NCBI GenBank assembly: GCA_014380365.1
Contig: JACMJZ010000007.1
Location: 124,001 to 188,000 of the forward strand
DNA: 64,000 nt
Direction: 5' to 3'
DNA from: Pyrinomonadaceae bacterium
Lineage (GTDB): Bacteria; Acidobacteriota; Blastocatellia; Pyrinomonadales; Pyrinomonadaceae
Under the pieces are notes generated by a model, which had not been told where the DNA came from, searched no databases, and was given only the letters and a program-made list of their open reading frames with translations. A program made the translations under genes and the position numbers. This document shows positions 7,998 through 15,803 of the stretch, in pieces. Every line of letters starts with the position of its first letter. Within the stretch, counting starts at the first letter, position 1.

Positions 7998-9158
7998 ATG
8001 CTTAAAACATTCGACTGTCCGAAATGTGGAGCCCCGGTGAATTACGATCAGGACGTCGTGGGAGCGAGTCTCACCGCCCGCTGCTCCTACTGCAATAGCT
8101 CGCTTTCGGTTCCTGATGAAAGACGCGGAGTCCCAGCTCACGTCATCAATATTGACCTGCGAAACACCGGCGCCAAAGCCACCAAGTGGATTGCGCTGCT
8201 GGTGATAATTCCGGTTATCGGAGTCATCATCGGCGTGATCGCGTTGGGTGGGTTCCTCGTTCCCTTACTTCGTGGTGGAAACTCCCCGGGTGACAAGAAG
8301 ACGACTCTCCCAACAATACCCTGGCCCACCGGTCCCGCGGCGAAAGACAAGGGCAATGAGCTTGCTACGCCAATATTAAAGTTTGGTTCGGAAGGAATCG
8401 GACCCGGAATGTTCAAGGATGCGCGGAGCATTGCTGTGGATGGGTCCGGAAAAATATACGTCGGTGAGTACATCGGCGGGCGCATACAGGTTTTTGATCC
8501 GGCTGGAAAATTTCTAACCCAATGGACCGTCGATCCGAAAATGCCGTTGCGGGGACTGGCTGCCGATAGGAAGGGAACTGTCTACGTGGTGCAGAGGGGC
8601 AAGATCAATCGGTACGAAGGTGAGACGGGAAAACTCCTGGGCGAGCTGGACTATGCTGGTGGCGGTGGTTTCGACGATCTTACGATGGCTCCCGACGGCG
8701 GCTTTGTCGGCGCCTGGTACAGCAATCGTGACGACGTGGTGCGTTTCAATTCCGCGGGAGAAGTGACGCGAACTATTCGCGCTGCGATCAGTTCTACCAG
8801 CGGGGATTCTGAACTGAACACTCGCGTCGCCATCGACGGTTTGGGAAATATTTATGCGTTGGGGACTTTCAACAATGCGGTCTTCAAGTTCGCTCCGGAT
8901 GGCAAGTTTCTGACGCGCTTCGGAGATGCCGGTAACGAAGCGGGCCAGTTTCGTGCGGCATTCGCAATCGCCGTCGACGGCAAGGGTCGCGTTTACGTGA
9001 GTGACATCAAGGGTATTCAGGTGTTTGACGGAAACGGGCGTTACTTAAAAGTCTTCAAGCCTGATGGCCTGGCCTTCGACATGGAGTTTAACGACAACAA
9101 TGAGATGTTCGTTGCCGCCCGGAATCATGTGGTCAAGTATTCGCTAAATATTCCGTAG
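7998..9158 (+). CDS. Zinc-ribbon, membrane-anchored NHL-type beta-propeller protein
   Basis: 386 residues. It starts with a zinc ribbon (CPKCGAPV ... CSYCNSSL, cysteines at about 6, 9, 30, 33), then a single membrane segment (about 56-80, WIALLVIIPVIGVIIGVIALGG), a short linker and a propeller domain of NHL-like blades (about 115-385), with repeats such as ARSIAVDGSGKIYVGEYIGGRIQVFDP and FAIAVDGKGRVYVSDIKGIQVFDG. The propeller would be extracytoplasmic and the zinc ribbon cytoplasmic. NHL propellers usually bind proteins or glycans. No partner is evident from the neighbours. Confidence 0.85.
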   Translation: MLKTFDCPKCGAPVNYDQDVVGASLTARCSYCNSSLSVPDERRGVPAHVINIDLRNTGAKATKWIALLVIIPVIGVIIGVIALGGFLVPLLRGGNSPGDKKTTLPTIPWPTGPAAKDKGNELATPILKFGSEGIGPGMFKDARSIAVDGSGKIYVGEYIGGRIQVFDPAGKFLTQWTVDPKMPLRGLAADRKGTVYVVQRGKINRYEGETGKLLGELDYAGGGGFDDLTMAPDGGFVGAWYSNRDDVVRFNSAGEVTRTIRAAISSTSGDSELNTRVAIDGLGNIYALGTFNNAVFKFAPDGKFLTRFGDAGNEAGQFRAAFAIAVDGKGRVYVSDIKGIQVFDGNGRYLKVFKPDGLAFDMEFNDNNEMFVAARNHVVKYSLNIP

Positions 9159-9189
9159 GGGCGTTGTATTACCAGGGCACGGAGTTTTT

Positions 9190-9336
9190 GGTACTGGTGC
9201 AGTTTGCTTTGCGGCTCTTTGCGGCTTACTTTGCGACCTTTGCGGTAAAACATTCAAGAAGGACGGCAAAGTTCGCGAAGAAAGACGCAAAGTTACGCAA
9301 AGAGAATGTAATCCAAGTCCAAGCTGCACCAGTACC
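9190..9336. repeat. Inverted repeat element with CTTTGCG/CGCAAAG vocabulary
   Basis: Outer arms GGTACTGGTGCAG (9190-9202) and CTGCACCAGTACC (9324-9336) are perfect complements. Between them, repeated TTTGCG(G/A)C(C/T) units on the left answer CGCAAAGTT-type units on the right. A related element is at 41517-41660. Confidence 0.8.
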
Positions 9337-9361
9337 GAGTCTTTGAGGAAACTAAGTAGCA

Positions 9362-9871
9362 ATGAATGGCATTTTAATCGATCGCTATCGCCGCTGGTTC
9401 GATTACGAGAAGGACAGCCATGCGAAGACGCTCGACTCGCTCAACGCCGTTGCAGAAGCCCTGCGGCAGTCTGAGGGGTTTGGCAAAGCGGTTTACCTGT
9501 TGGGCCACTTAGTCGCGGCCCGGCGCATGTGGCTCTTTCGCCTGGGAGTGTTAAGAGAGGATACCGACCTTTTCACGCGCGAGATAAGCCTCGCCGAGCT
9601 CCCGGAGCAAATCGCCGAGATGGAGAGACTGTGGTCGGAATATCTGAGTCAACTCAAGGACATTGACCTCGAGCGCGTCTTTGAATATCAGAGTTACGAA
9701 GGTCAGCGATTTCGCAATAGCATTGAAGACATCCTCACACAGATGTTTGGTCATTCCTGGTATCACCGCGGACAGATCGCGCTCCTGCTGAGATCAATCG
9801 GAGCCGAGCCGGCAGTCACCGACATTGTCTTCTGGACGCGAGAGCCGGTTGATCCGTCGCCAAATCATTGA
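9362..9871 (+). CDS. DinB-family protein
   Basis: 169 residues with the DinB fold: MNGILIDRYRRWFDYEKD at the start, then LLGHLVAARRMWLFRLG with the first metal-site histidine (about residue 47) and FGHSWYHRGQIALLLRSIG (about 130-148) with the remaining two. DinB proteins bind a divalent metal with three histidines and act as thiol transferases or hydrolases. The specific reaction is unknown. Its TGA stop overlaps the -35 box of the next promoter. Confidence 0.85.
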   Translation: MNGILIDRYRRWFDYEKDSHAKTLDSLNAVAEALRQSEGFGKAVYLLGHLVAARRMWLFRLGVLREDTDLFTREISLAELPEQIAEMERLWSEYLSQLKDIDLERVFEYQSYEGQRFRNSIEDILTQMFGHSWYHRGQIALLLRSIGAEPAVTDIVFWTREPVDPSPNH

Positions 9872-9896
9872 CTCCTTTTCCGAACTGCGATAAAAC
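9868..9896 (+). promoter_or_regulatory. Conserved promoter, copy 1 of 3
   Basis: TTGACT (9868-9873), a 17-base spacer and TAAAAC (9891-9896). The spacer holds TCCGAACTGCGA, shared with the promoters at 11400 and 13003. It drives the exported protein gene at 9970. Confidence 0.8.
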
Positions 9897-9969
9897 CCTC
9901 ACGCAGTTCTCACGCATTACTTTAGTAATCAACAGTTCACGCTCTCGGCTCAAACTTGGAGGAGATCTC

Positions 9970-10854
9970 ATGAAACGACCTAAGTCTCAGCGTACGGCAA
10001 TCCTTATTTTGTTATTCGTTGCCGCCTTCGGCATGACCAGTCTGGCGATATGGGGTGGTGGACGCGCGAGTGTCGCGAAGGCGCAGGCTAAGCCGAAGCC
10101 GGCATTTGAGAAGACCAAATTCACGCCAGCATGCGAGAACCCGAGTTTTCCAATGCCGGCTCCAGCCAGTGCCCCGGCCATCGACTCGCTTTGTGGACTC
10201 GCTGGAACAGGAGGTGCTGGCCCCGAAGGGGTGCAGGACATGGTGAAGAATAATTTCTGCGCGAAGGGAACTCCCGAGGAGGTCACCATAGATGATCTGG
10301 TTGGTCTGCAGTCCAAGGTTGTCAAGGCTAAGCCCGCCATCAACTTCGGAAGCGCAGGCAGTCCGGGGCGGGCGAAGGGCCCGACGGCCAACCGCGCTCC
10401 GCTAAAGAAACTCGGTGAAGGAAAGCTCGTAACGCTAAGCAAGGTTTTCGTTTTGATCGCCCGCCAGGAGGGCGGCGAAAGTGTGAATTGCGGCAAGAAC
10501 GTGGACAATCATGCGGCGTTGCACGACATTCACATCTCGCTGGTCAGTTCGCCGAGAGTAACGAACGAATGTTCGAGCGTGGTGGCCGAAATGAGTCCGC
10601 ATCATCGCCCTGATAGCTGGAACCACGGCAACGTAGCAAAAGTTGCCGCGGCGAAGTTGCCGGTTCGAGTGACCGGGCAGCTCTACTTTGATTCGAGCCA
10701 CTTCCCTTGCAGTGGTGGTAAGGGCAAGGGTCAGGGTAATCCCAAACGAAAATCGCTTTGGGAGATTCATCCAATCTACAAATTCGAAGTCTGCACCGCT
10801 GATTGCGACGGCGACGGTACGTGGGTGACTTTGGATAAATGGGCAGAGCAATAG
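9970..10854 (+). CDS. Exported protein of unknown function
   Basis: 294 residues from ATG 9970, chosen over the longer frame from 9868 because GGAGGAGATCTC precedes it and a signal peptide (KSQRTAILILLFVAAFGMTSLAIW) begins at once. The mature part has about seven cysteines, suggesting disulphides. A conserved-looking end contains VRVTGQLYFDSSHFPC and SLWEIHPIYKFEVCT, and a calcium-loop-like DCDGDGTW lies near residue 280. I do not recognise the family. The LWEIHP motif suggests a nucleic-acid- or ligand-binding OB-like fold, but this is a guess. Transcribed from the first of three near-identical promoters. Confidence 0.75.
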   Translation: MKRPKSQRTAILILLFVAAFGMTSLAIWGGGRASVAKAQAKPKPAFEKTKFTPACENPSFPMPAPASAPAIDSLCGLAGTGGAGPEGVQDMVKNNFCAKGTPEEVTIDDLVGLQSKVVKAKPAINFGSAGSPGRAKGPTANRAPLKKLGEGKLVTLSKVFVLIARQEGGESVNCGKNVDNHAALHDIHISLVSSPRVTNECSSVVAEMSPHHRPDSWNHGNVAKVAAAKLPVRVTGQLYFDSSHFPCSGGKGKGQGNPKRKSLWEIHPIYKFEVCTADCDGDGTWVTLDKWAEQ

Positions 10855-10900
10855 CAATAGGTAGTAGGAAGAATCTGTAGCGACAAGGTAGAGTGTCACC

Positions 10901-11278
10901 ATGCAAGTTGGTGACACATTGACCTGGTCGCGCACATTTACTGAGGAAGAAATCCGACTCTTCGCACAGCTCTCCGGCGACGTTGGTGAGCATCACCTTG
11001 TTCCCGACGAGCAGGGTCGCTTGATGGCTCACGGCCTCCTTACCGCCACGCTTCCAACCAAGATTGGCGGTGACCTGAACTTCATCGCCCGCGAGATCAC
11101 CTTCGAGTTTCTTCGTCCAGTGTTTGCCGGTGACACCATTGAGTGTGAAGTGACGCTGCTGGAACTGGAACCCGCGGATCAGTTTACAAGAATGGCCTCG
11201 AAGTGGGTTTGTCGCAATCAGCACGCTAAAGAAGTGATGACTGGGAAAGCGCGAGGCGTGATCCGCTTGAAGGCATGA
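10901..11278 (+). CDS. Hot-dog fold MaoC-like hydratase/thioesterase
   Basis: 125 residues with the single hot-dog domain of the MaoC family: VGDTLTWSRTFTEEEIRLFAQLSGDVGEHH, then MAHGLLTATLPTKIGG and FEFLRPVFAGDTIECEVTLLEL. The usual catalytic pair D...H in SGDxNPxH appears here as SGDVGEHH, so the active-site spacing is altered and the enzyme may act as a thioesterase or simply bind acyl-CoA. Possible role: fatty-acid metabolism. No operon partner. Confidence 0.82.
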   Translation: MQVGDTLTWSRTFTEEEIRLFAQLSGDVGEHHLVPDEQGRLMAHGLLTATLPTKIGGDLNFIAREITFEFLRPVFAGDTIECEVTLLELEPADQFTRMASKWVCRNQHAKEVMTGKARGVIRLKA

Positions 11279-11284
11279 ACCCGA

Positions 11285-11395
11285 AGATTGGCCGCGGATT
11301 GACGCGGATTAAGAGGATCTGAAAGACCAGCAACTCGAGTCATTTCTTCAGGCTATTTCTGATCTGCGTTCATTCGCGTCGATCCGCGGCAGCTA
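11285..11395. repeat. Inverted repeat element (GCGGATTGACGCGGATT vocabulary)
   Basis: GGCCGCGGATTGACGCGGAT on the left is answered by CGCGTCGATCCGCGGC on the right across about 60 bases, with inner AGGATCTGAA/TTTCTGATCT complements. It fills the spacer before the second conserved promoter. Confidence 0.7.
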
Positions 11396-11399
11396 AACA

Positions 11400-11428
11400 T
11401 TGACTTGAGTTCCGAACTGCGATAAAAG
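11400..11428 (+). promoter_or_regulatory. Conserved promoter, copy 2 of 3
   Basis: TTGACT (11400-11405), 17 bases, TAAAAG (11423-11428). The spacer TCCGAACTGCGA is identical to copy 1. It lies about 95 bases before the gene at 11522. Confidence 0.8.
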
Positions 11429-11521
11429 CCTGTCCGTCGCAACCAAATCCCGGAGCCTTGCAGTCCGGAAATTCTTTCAGCTCTCTATAACTGACTCCGC
11501 CTCTCGTTAAGGAGTAGAGCG

Positions 11522-12082
11522 ATGGTAAAAACCAGGAAAGCTCCCGCAAAGGCCAAGGGTGGCAAAGCCGCCGTAAAGGTGCGCAGCAAGCCGTCTGCAG
11601 CATCAAAATCTACCAAACCTCCGGCAAAGAAAAAGGCAGCTCCAGCCTCGGCTGGGTCTACGAAGGCGGTGCGCCTAACGTTTTCCTACGATGGTCCCGC
11701 GGTGAAATTGGTCTCGCAGGATCGCGTGGAGATGACAGTTCCTCCGACAGATCCATTGAAGGGCTTCGGGAAGCAAAAGGGTTTCTGGGCAGAACTCAGA
11801 AATAAGCAGGACAAGACCTTGTATCGTCAGGTCATTCACAATCCGACCAGAAACGATGCTGAAGTTTTTCCGGATCCGGACGAGAGTCCTGAGCAGAGCA
11901 TCGCGCGCGAAGCGGCGCCAAAACGAAAGGGCGTGTTCGTTGTCCTCGTTCCGGATACAGACGAAGGAGACTCAGTGACGATGTGCCGGAGTCCGCTCGA
12001 CAAGACGGGGCCGGGCCGTGGAATACGAGCGTTCGCCAGCAAACCTGCGATTAAATTCAGGCGTTTTAAGCTTATGAAGTAG
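11522..12082 (+). CDS. Protein with lysine/alanine-rich histone H1-like tail and unknown C-terminal domain
   Basis: 186 residues. The first 50 are a low-complexity basic tail (KAPAKAKGGKAAVKVRSKP...KPPAKKKAAPA), like the tails of bacterial histone-H1-like proteins and suited to binding nucleic acid. The rest (about 52-186) is a compact domain starting VRLTFSYDGPAVKLVSQDRVEM. I do not recognise it. A beta-rich accessory domain is plausible. AAGGAG precedes the ATG. It probably forms an operon with the M64 peptidase 36 bases downstream, under the second conserved promoter. Confidence 0.75.
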   Translation: MVKTRKAPAKAKGGKAAVKVRSKPSAASKSTKPPAKKKAAPASAGSTKAVRLTFSYDGPAVKLVSQDRVEMTVPPTDPLKGFGKQKGFWAELRNKQDKTLYRQVIHNPTRNDAEVFPDPDESPEQSIAREAAPKRKGVFVVLVPDTDEGDSVTMCRSPLDKTGPGRGIRAFASKPAIKFRRFKLMK

Positions 12083-12118
12083 TTTCACCTCATCCTGCTC
12101 AGCAAAAGGAGTTAGGCC

Positions 12119-12994
12119 ATGGGCACCTCAGATGGCAAGGTAAAAGGATCGACGAAGATCGTCGATGCCGGGCCGAACACACAGCGTTGGAACGTGGCGA
12201 TCGTGTCTGAAGGCTATCGCGAAAGCGAGATGGGCCAGTTCGCGGCCGATGCCCAGCAGTTTGCCAACACGTTGCTAGCGGCGGCGCCATTTGACCGTCT
12301 CCGCGCGGCGATCAACATCCATCGTGTGGACGTCACGTCTACCGACAGCGGGGCCAAAGATCCGAAGTGTGGCACGAGTGGCGGGACCGGAGCAAAGCCG
12401 AAGACTTATTTCGATGCCTCGTTTTGTACCCAGGGTATCCGGCGTTTGCTGGTAGGGAATAGCGGCAGGGTAATGAACGTAGTGAAAAAGCTAGTGCCCC
12501 AGGTTCATATCGCACTGCTCGAGGTCAACAGTCCGATTCACGGCGGCTCTGGTGGTTCGGTGGCCACGTTTTCAAAAGCACCGGGCGCGGTCGAGATCGC
12601 CCTGCACGAGTTGGGCCACACGGCTTTCAGTTTGGCGGATGAATATGAATATTCGCGGGACTGCCGCCAAGGCGGACACGAGAAGCATTCCCAAAGTGAA
12701 CCGAGTCAACCCAATATAACGACGAACAAAAACCGCGCGACCACCAAGTGGGCACGTCTGATAAAAGCGACTACTGCCGTGCCAACGACGGTGAATGCAA
12801 ACTGTAAAGTCTGTGATCCGCAGCCGACGCCGGTTCCCGCCGGAACAGTCGGGCTTTTTGAGGGCGCAGATTATTTTCACTGCCGCGTTTACCGGCCGGA
12901 GTTTGACTGCCGCATGCGTAATATAGGTATGCCATTCTGCGCCGTTTGCCAGCAAGCGATTGTAAAAAAACTGACGCCGTTCCTACCGACTTAG
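12119..12994 (+). CDS. M64-family metallopeptidase
   Basis: 291 residues. The zinc site is HELGHTAFSLADEYEY, with His163, Glu164 and His167, and the LADEY that follows is typical of M64 (IgA-peptidase-like) enzymes. The N-terminal part contains NVAIVSEGYRESEMGQFAADAQQFAN, also typical of the family. Cysteines in the C-terminal half (CKVCDPQP, CRVYRPEFDCRMR, FCAVCQ) may bind metal or form disulphides. No signal peptide is visible, unlike most secreted M64 proteins, so it may be cytoplasmic or use another export route. A strong ribosome-binding site (AAAAGGAG) precedes the ATG. Partner of the basic-tail protein upstream. Confidence 0.88.
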   Translation: MGTSDGKVKGSTKIVDAGPNTQRWNVAIVSEGYRESEMGQFAADAQQFANTLLAAAPFDRLRAAINIHRVDVTSTDSGAKDPKCGTSGGTGAKPKTYFDASFCTQGIRRLLVGNSGRVMNVVKKLVPQVHIALLEVNSPIHGGSGGSVATFSKAPGAVEIALHELGHTAFSLADEYEYSRDCRQGGHEKHSQSEPSQPNITTNKNRATTKWARLIKATTAVPTTVNANCKVCDPQPTPVPAGTVGLFEGADYFHCRVYRPEFDCRMRNIGMPFCAVCQQAIVKKLTPFLPT

Positions 12995-13002
12995 CAGAAT
13001 CA

Positions 13003-13031
13003 TTGACTTGAAATCCGAACTGGGATAAAAG
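13003..13031 (+). promoter_or_regulatory. Conserved promoter, copy 3 of 3
   Basis: TTGACT (13003-13008), 17 bases, TAAAAG (13026-13031), with TCCGAACTGGGA in the spacer. About 140 bases of leader follow, including TTTCAGTCCGG, which matches TTGCAGTCCGG after copy 2. Confidence 0.8.
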
Positions 13032-13169
13032 CCTCTCGCTCGTCAAATAGTCTTACCAGAATGCCGGCGCGCCTTTCAGTCCGGCCACTGAGACCTTTTC
13101 CATCATCGAAGCTTGTTCAATTTCCTAAGCAAAGTTTCGCTACGAACCCATGACCACGGAAGAGACACA

Positions 13170-14474
13170 ATGAAAAAGAAAACCATCAACTCCTTTCTCT
13201 CAGCGCTCTTTCTGACGATCGGACTCCTGCTCAGCAATGCATTCATCGCAAACGCGCAGGGAACTAGCTCCCAAGCAGCACCCACACCTGCCGCTCCTCC
13301 TGAAGCAAGAACAGGCACGGTTGGGTCAGCGACAGCGGTGGCGAGTCCACAAGCTTCGCCGATCGTCTCACCGAGTCCGGAGCCGAAAGTGACGCTCATC
13401 ACGGACGGCCACCTCGAGCTTGACGGCCTCGTCGATGTTGAGGTTGAAGGTCTTGCAGAATGGGCGGCCACAAACGACACATCGAAGCTTGTGCCTTACA
13501 TCAATGGCCGGGCGATCACAGGCAATTATCCGGAAGCAATCCTCCCCAGGAAGAACCATCTCCAGTTTCACCTCGATATGACGCCGGAAAACAAAAGCGT
13601 TTGGATTGACCTGCTGGGTGAACCCACCAAACTGCGCAAGCCAGTTGCCTTTAGCGTCGGCCCGGAGGGCGTCGGGCCATTCGATTCGACATTTGATAAG
13701 AGCCACAGAGTACTACTGACCGTAATCTCCCCCGTTTACGGGTTGGTTGCTTTGTTCGTTGTCCTCGGCACATTGTTCCTGCTGTTATGGCTGGCCCGCA
13801 GCACGAACTTAATTCGCGAGCGGGGGAGCTGCAAGGTGCCTGGAAAGCTTAAGCCCTATAACTTGGGACGTACGCAAATGGCATTCTGGTTCTTCTTCAT
13901 TTACGCCTCCTACACTGCACTCTGGCTCATAACCGGTGAACTGGATACGATTACACCGTCCTTGCTGGGCCTGATGGGGATTAGCGCGGGGACGGCCCTC
14001 GGCGAGGCGCTGATTGATTCAGGGAAGAGCGATTCCAACGATTCGCAACTCCAGGCATTAGTGGCTCAGAAGCAGTCGCTTGAGCAAAGCATCCCAGACA
14101 TTCAGGCGCAGCTCAACGCGGTCAGCATGAAGGACGCGCCCACACTCGAAGACACCACCAGCCGTGATAGCCTGAACAAACAGCTTCAGGATAGTCGGAC
14201 GCGTCTGGCCCAGATCACGCAACAGATTGAGACTCTCACGCCGCCCGAGTCGCGAACTGTGTCCGCCGGATTTCTGCGCGACATTCTGGCCGATTCCACC
14301 GGGTACAGTTTTCACCGGTTCCAGATTTTCGCCTGGACCATTATCCTCGGGATTATCTTTATCTCGGACGTTTATAACAGTCTCAACATGCCTGACTTCA
14401 GCTCCACACTCCTGGGTTTGATGGGCCTTAGCTCCGGCACTTATATCGGCTTCAAGTTTCCCGAGCAGAAATAG
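13170..14474 (+). CDS. Exported/membrane protein with duplicated LLGLMGxSxGT segments
   Basis: 434 residues from ATG 13170, chosen because a signal peptide (TINSFLSALFLTIGLLLSNAFIANA) starts there. A proline/alanine-rich stretch, an extracytoplasmic beta domain (about 75-190) and a membrane helix (about 200-222) follow. Then come two related membrane pairs, each ending in a similar loop: PSLLGLMGISAGTALGEA and STLLGLMGLSSGTYIGFK. A coiled coil (QKQSLEQSIPDIQAQLNAV..., about 305-370) lies between them. I do not recognise the family. The duplicated loop suggests a channel or pore-like half repeated twice. Transcribed from the third conserved promoter. Confidence 0.75.
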   Translation: MKKKTINSFLSALFLTIGLLLSNAFIANAQGTSSQAAPTPAAPPEARTGTVGSATAVASPQASPIVSPSPEPKVTLITDGHLELDGLVDVEVEGLAEWAATNDTSKLVPYINGRAITGNYPEAILPRKNHLQFHLDMTPENKSVWIDLLGEPTKLRKPVAFSVGPEGVGPFDSTFDKSHRVLLTVISPVYGLVALFVVLGTLFLLLWLARSTNLIRERGSCKVPGKLKPYNLGRTQMAFWFFFIYASYTALWLITGELDTITPSLLGLMGISAGTALGEALIDSGKSDSNDSQLQALVAQKQSLEQSIPDIQAQLNAVSMKDAPTLEDTTSRDSLNKQLQDSRTRLAQITQQIETLTPPESRTVSAGFLRDILADSTGYSFHRFQIFAWTIILGIIFISDVYNSLNMPDFSSTLLGLMGLSSGTYIGFKFPEQK

Positions 14475-14552
14475 TGACCGGAGAACGGGGGGGGCTGAAC
14501 GCGGGCATCGGATTGATCCAATTGGTTTAGACACGGGACGGAGATGGCGGGA

Positions 14553-14590
14553 GAGGTACGCGGCCCAGTTGGTCGCGTACCTCTTTGTTT
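14553..14590 (+). terminator. Intrinsic terminator
   Basis: GAGGTACGCG (14553-14562) pairs perfectly with CGCGTACCTC (14574-14583) and is followed by TTTGTTT. It ends the transcript of the membrane protein gene. Confidence 0.8.
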
Positions 14591-14620
14591 CGGTAGGAAG
14601 TCTTAGGCGACTTGAGCGCC

Positions 14621-14704
14621 AAGCAGAAGCCCGACCGTCAGTGAGTGCTCTCTTTTCGGGAGCAAAGCGAAACCGAGCCCTTGCTGACGCGCGGGCTTCT
14701 GCTT
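14621..14704. repeat. Inverted repeat element (AAGCAGAAGCCCG arms)
   Basis: Arms 14621-14641 and 14684-14704 match at 19 of 21 positions. The interior can form a small second hairpin (GCTC...GAGC). The element sits just past the 3' end of the minus-strand TonB gene and may stop its transcript. Confidence 0.8.
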
Positions 14705-14720
14705 TGAAGTCTTTCCGGCT

Positions 14721-15518
14721 TTATTGCAGCACGAAGTTGTAAGTGATCACTCCTGATACCTTCACGGCTTGATCTCCGAGCATCGTCGGCGAGAAGCGGG
14801 CCTGAGCAGCGGCCTGCTGGGCTGCGCTCTTGAGCAACGGGTTGCCTGAGATAGCTCTTGCCGAGACCACTTTGCCAGTTTCATCAATCAGCACCTGCAC
14901 GCTTACCGCGCCCTGTGCTCCGGCTTGCTTTGCCAGTGCTGGGTAAGGCGGCTTCGGCAGCGAGATCGCCTCGCTATTAAGCACGCGCGTGGAGGCGATA
15001 ATTCTCTTTGGCGCCGGCGCAGGAGTGGGAGGAAGCGGTGGTGGGTCCGGGATTTTCGTAATCAGGACATTGCCTCTTCCGGAGTCTGTATCACCACCGT
15101 CGCGGGCAGCTCCGACACCTGAAGGCTCGCTAATAACGTTACCGATCACTGTTCTCCCATGCGCCGGCGGAATCGGCGAAGCGATCGCCGAGATGTTGTC
15201 AGGGACATTTTGGGGGTTGTTTGTGTGATCGATCAGGATTGGCCTAACTGACCTGGCTCCCTGGGAAGCGCCGGCTGGCGGATTCGTTCGGCGGACTCTG
15301 AGCGGCTCGGGTACAACTTCCTCTATTGCCGGCGGCACGAGACTAATCAACTCCAGTTCATTACTGGGATCGCTTAGGCTTGCATCGTAAGCGTAGATGC
15401 TCATGACGCCTGCGATTACGAAAAGCAGGAAGTAAGTTGCCGCGGTAAAGAGAACAAACGATCCACGTCGCTTAAATTCGCGTGTGTGTGAACTAGACTC
15501 AATTAAGTTATTAAACAT
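14721..15518 (-). CDS. TonB-family energy transducer protein
   Basis: 265 residues from the ATG at 15518, chosen because GGAGG lies five bases upstream. A cytoplasmic N-terminus is followed by one membrane helix (about 22-45, FVLFTAATYFLLFVIAGVMSIYAY), a proline-rich periplasmic spacer (about 60-180, with PDPPPLPPTPAPAPK) and a C-terminal TonB domain (PPYPALAKQAGAQGAVSVQVLIDETGKV...FVLQ). This layout fits a protein that carries proton-motive energy from ExbB/ExbD to outer-membrane receptors. ExbB/ExbD are not nearby. A second TonB-domain gene is at 33821. Confidence 0.88.
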   Translation of the reverse strand: MFNNLIESSSHTREFKRRGSFVLFTAATYFLLFVIAGVMSIYAYDASLSDPSNELELISLVPPAIEEVVPEPLRVRRTNPPAGASQGARSVRPILIDHTNNPQNVPDNISAIASPIPPAHGRTVIGNVISEPSGVGAARDGGDTDSGRGNVLITKIPDPPPLPPTPAPAPKRIIASTRVLNSEAISLPKPPYPALAKQAGAQGAVSVQVLIDETGKVVSARAISGNPLLKSAAQQAAAQARFSPTMLGDQAVKVSGVITYNFVLQ

Positions 15519-15606
15519 CTGATCCTCCAGTGCCGGTGCCACTCGGGTCGCAGGAGTTTACTCGCTACCTTTAGACTCCGTCGCCGCCGCAGATGTTCCA
15601 CTAAGG

Positions 15607-15695
15607 CAGAACCGGGAGCGGTAGCGACCGGGTGGGATCCGACAGATGCTGTGATTGGGTGCGGTTTGACCCGGTCGCTACTGCTCCCGGTTCTG
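15607..15695. repeat. Inverted repeat element with 27-bp arms
   Basis: Arms 15607-15633 and 15669-15695 (CAGAACCGGGAGC...CGACCGGGT and its complement) differ at one of 27 positions. A 35-base loop separates them. It lies between the divergent TonB and glutamate dehydrogenase genes. Confidence 0.85.
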
Positions 15696-15803
15696 ACTTA
15701 CTGCGGCCGCGAGAGTCTGAAAATCCAAACTCGAAACTTGGAACTTCAAACCTCCGGCTGATAGGATTGCTCCGCTCGCCCAGCCCCTTCAGGAGTATCA
15801 CCA

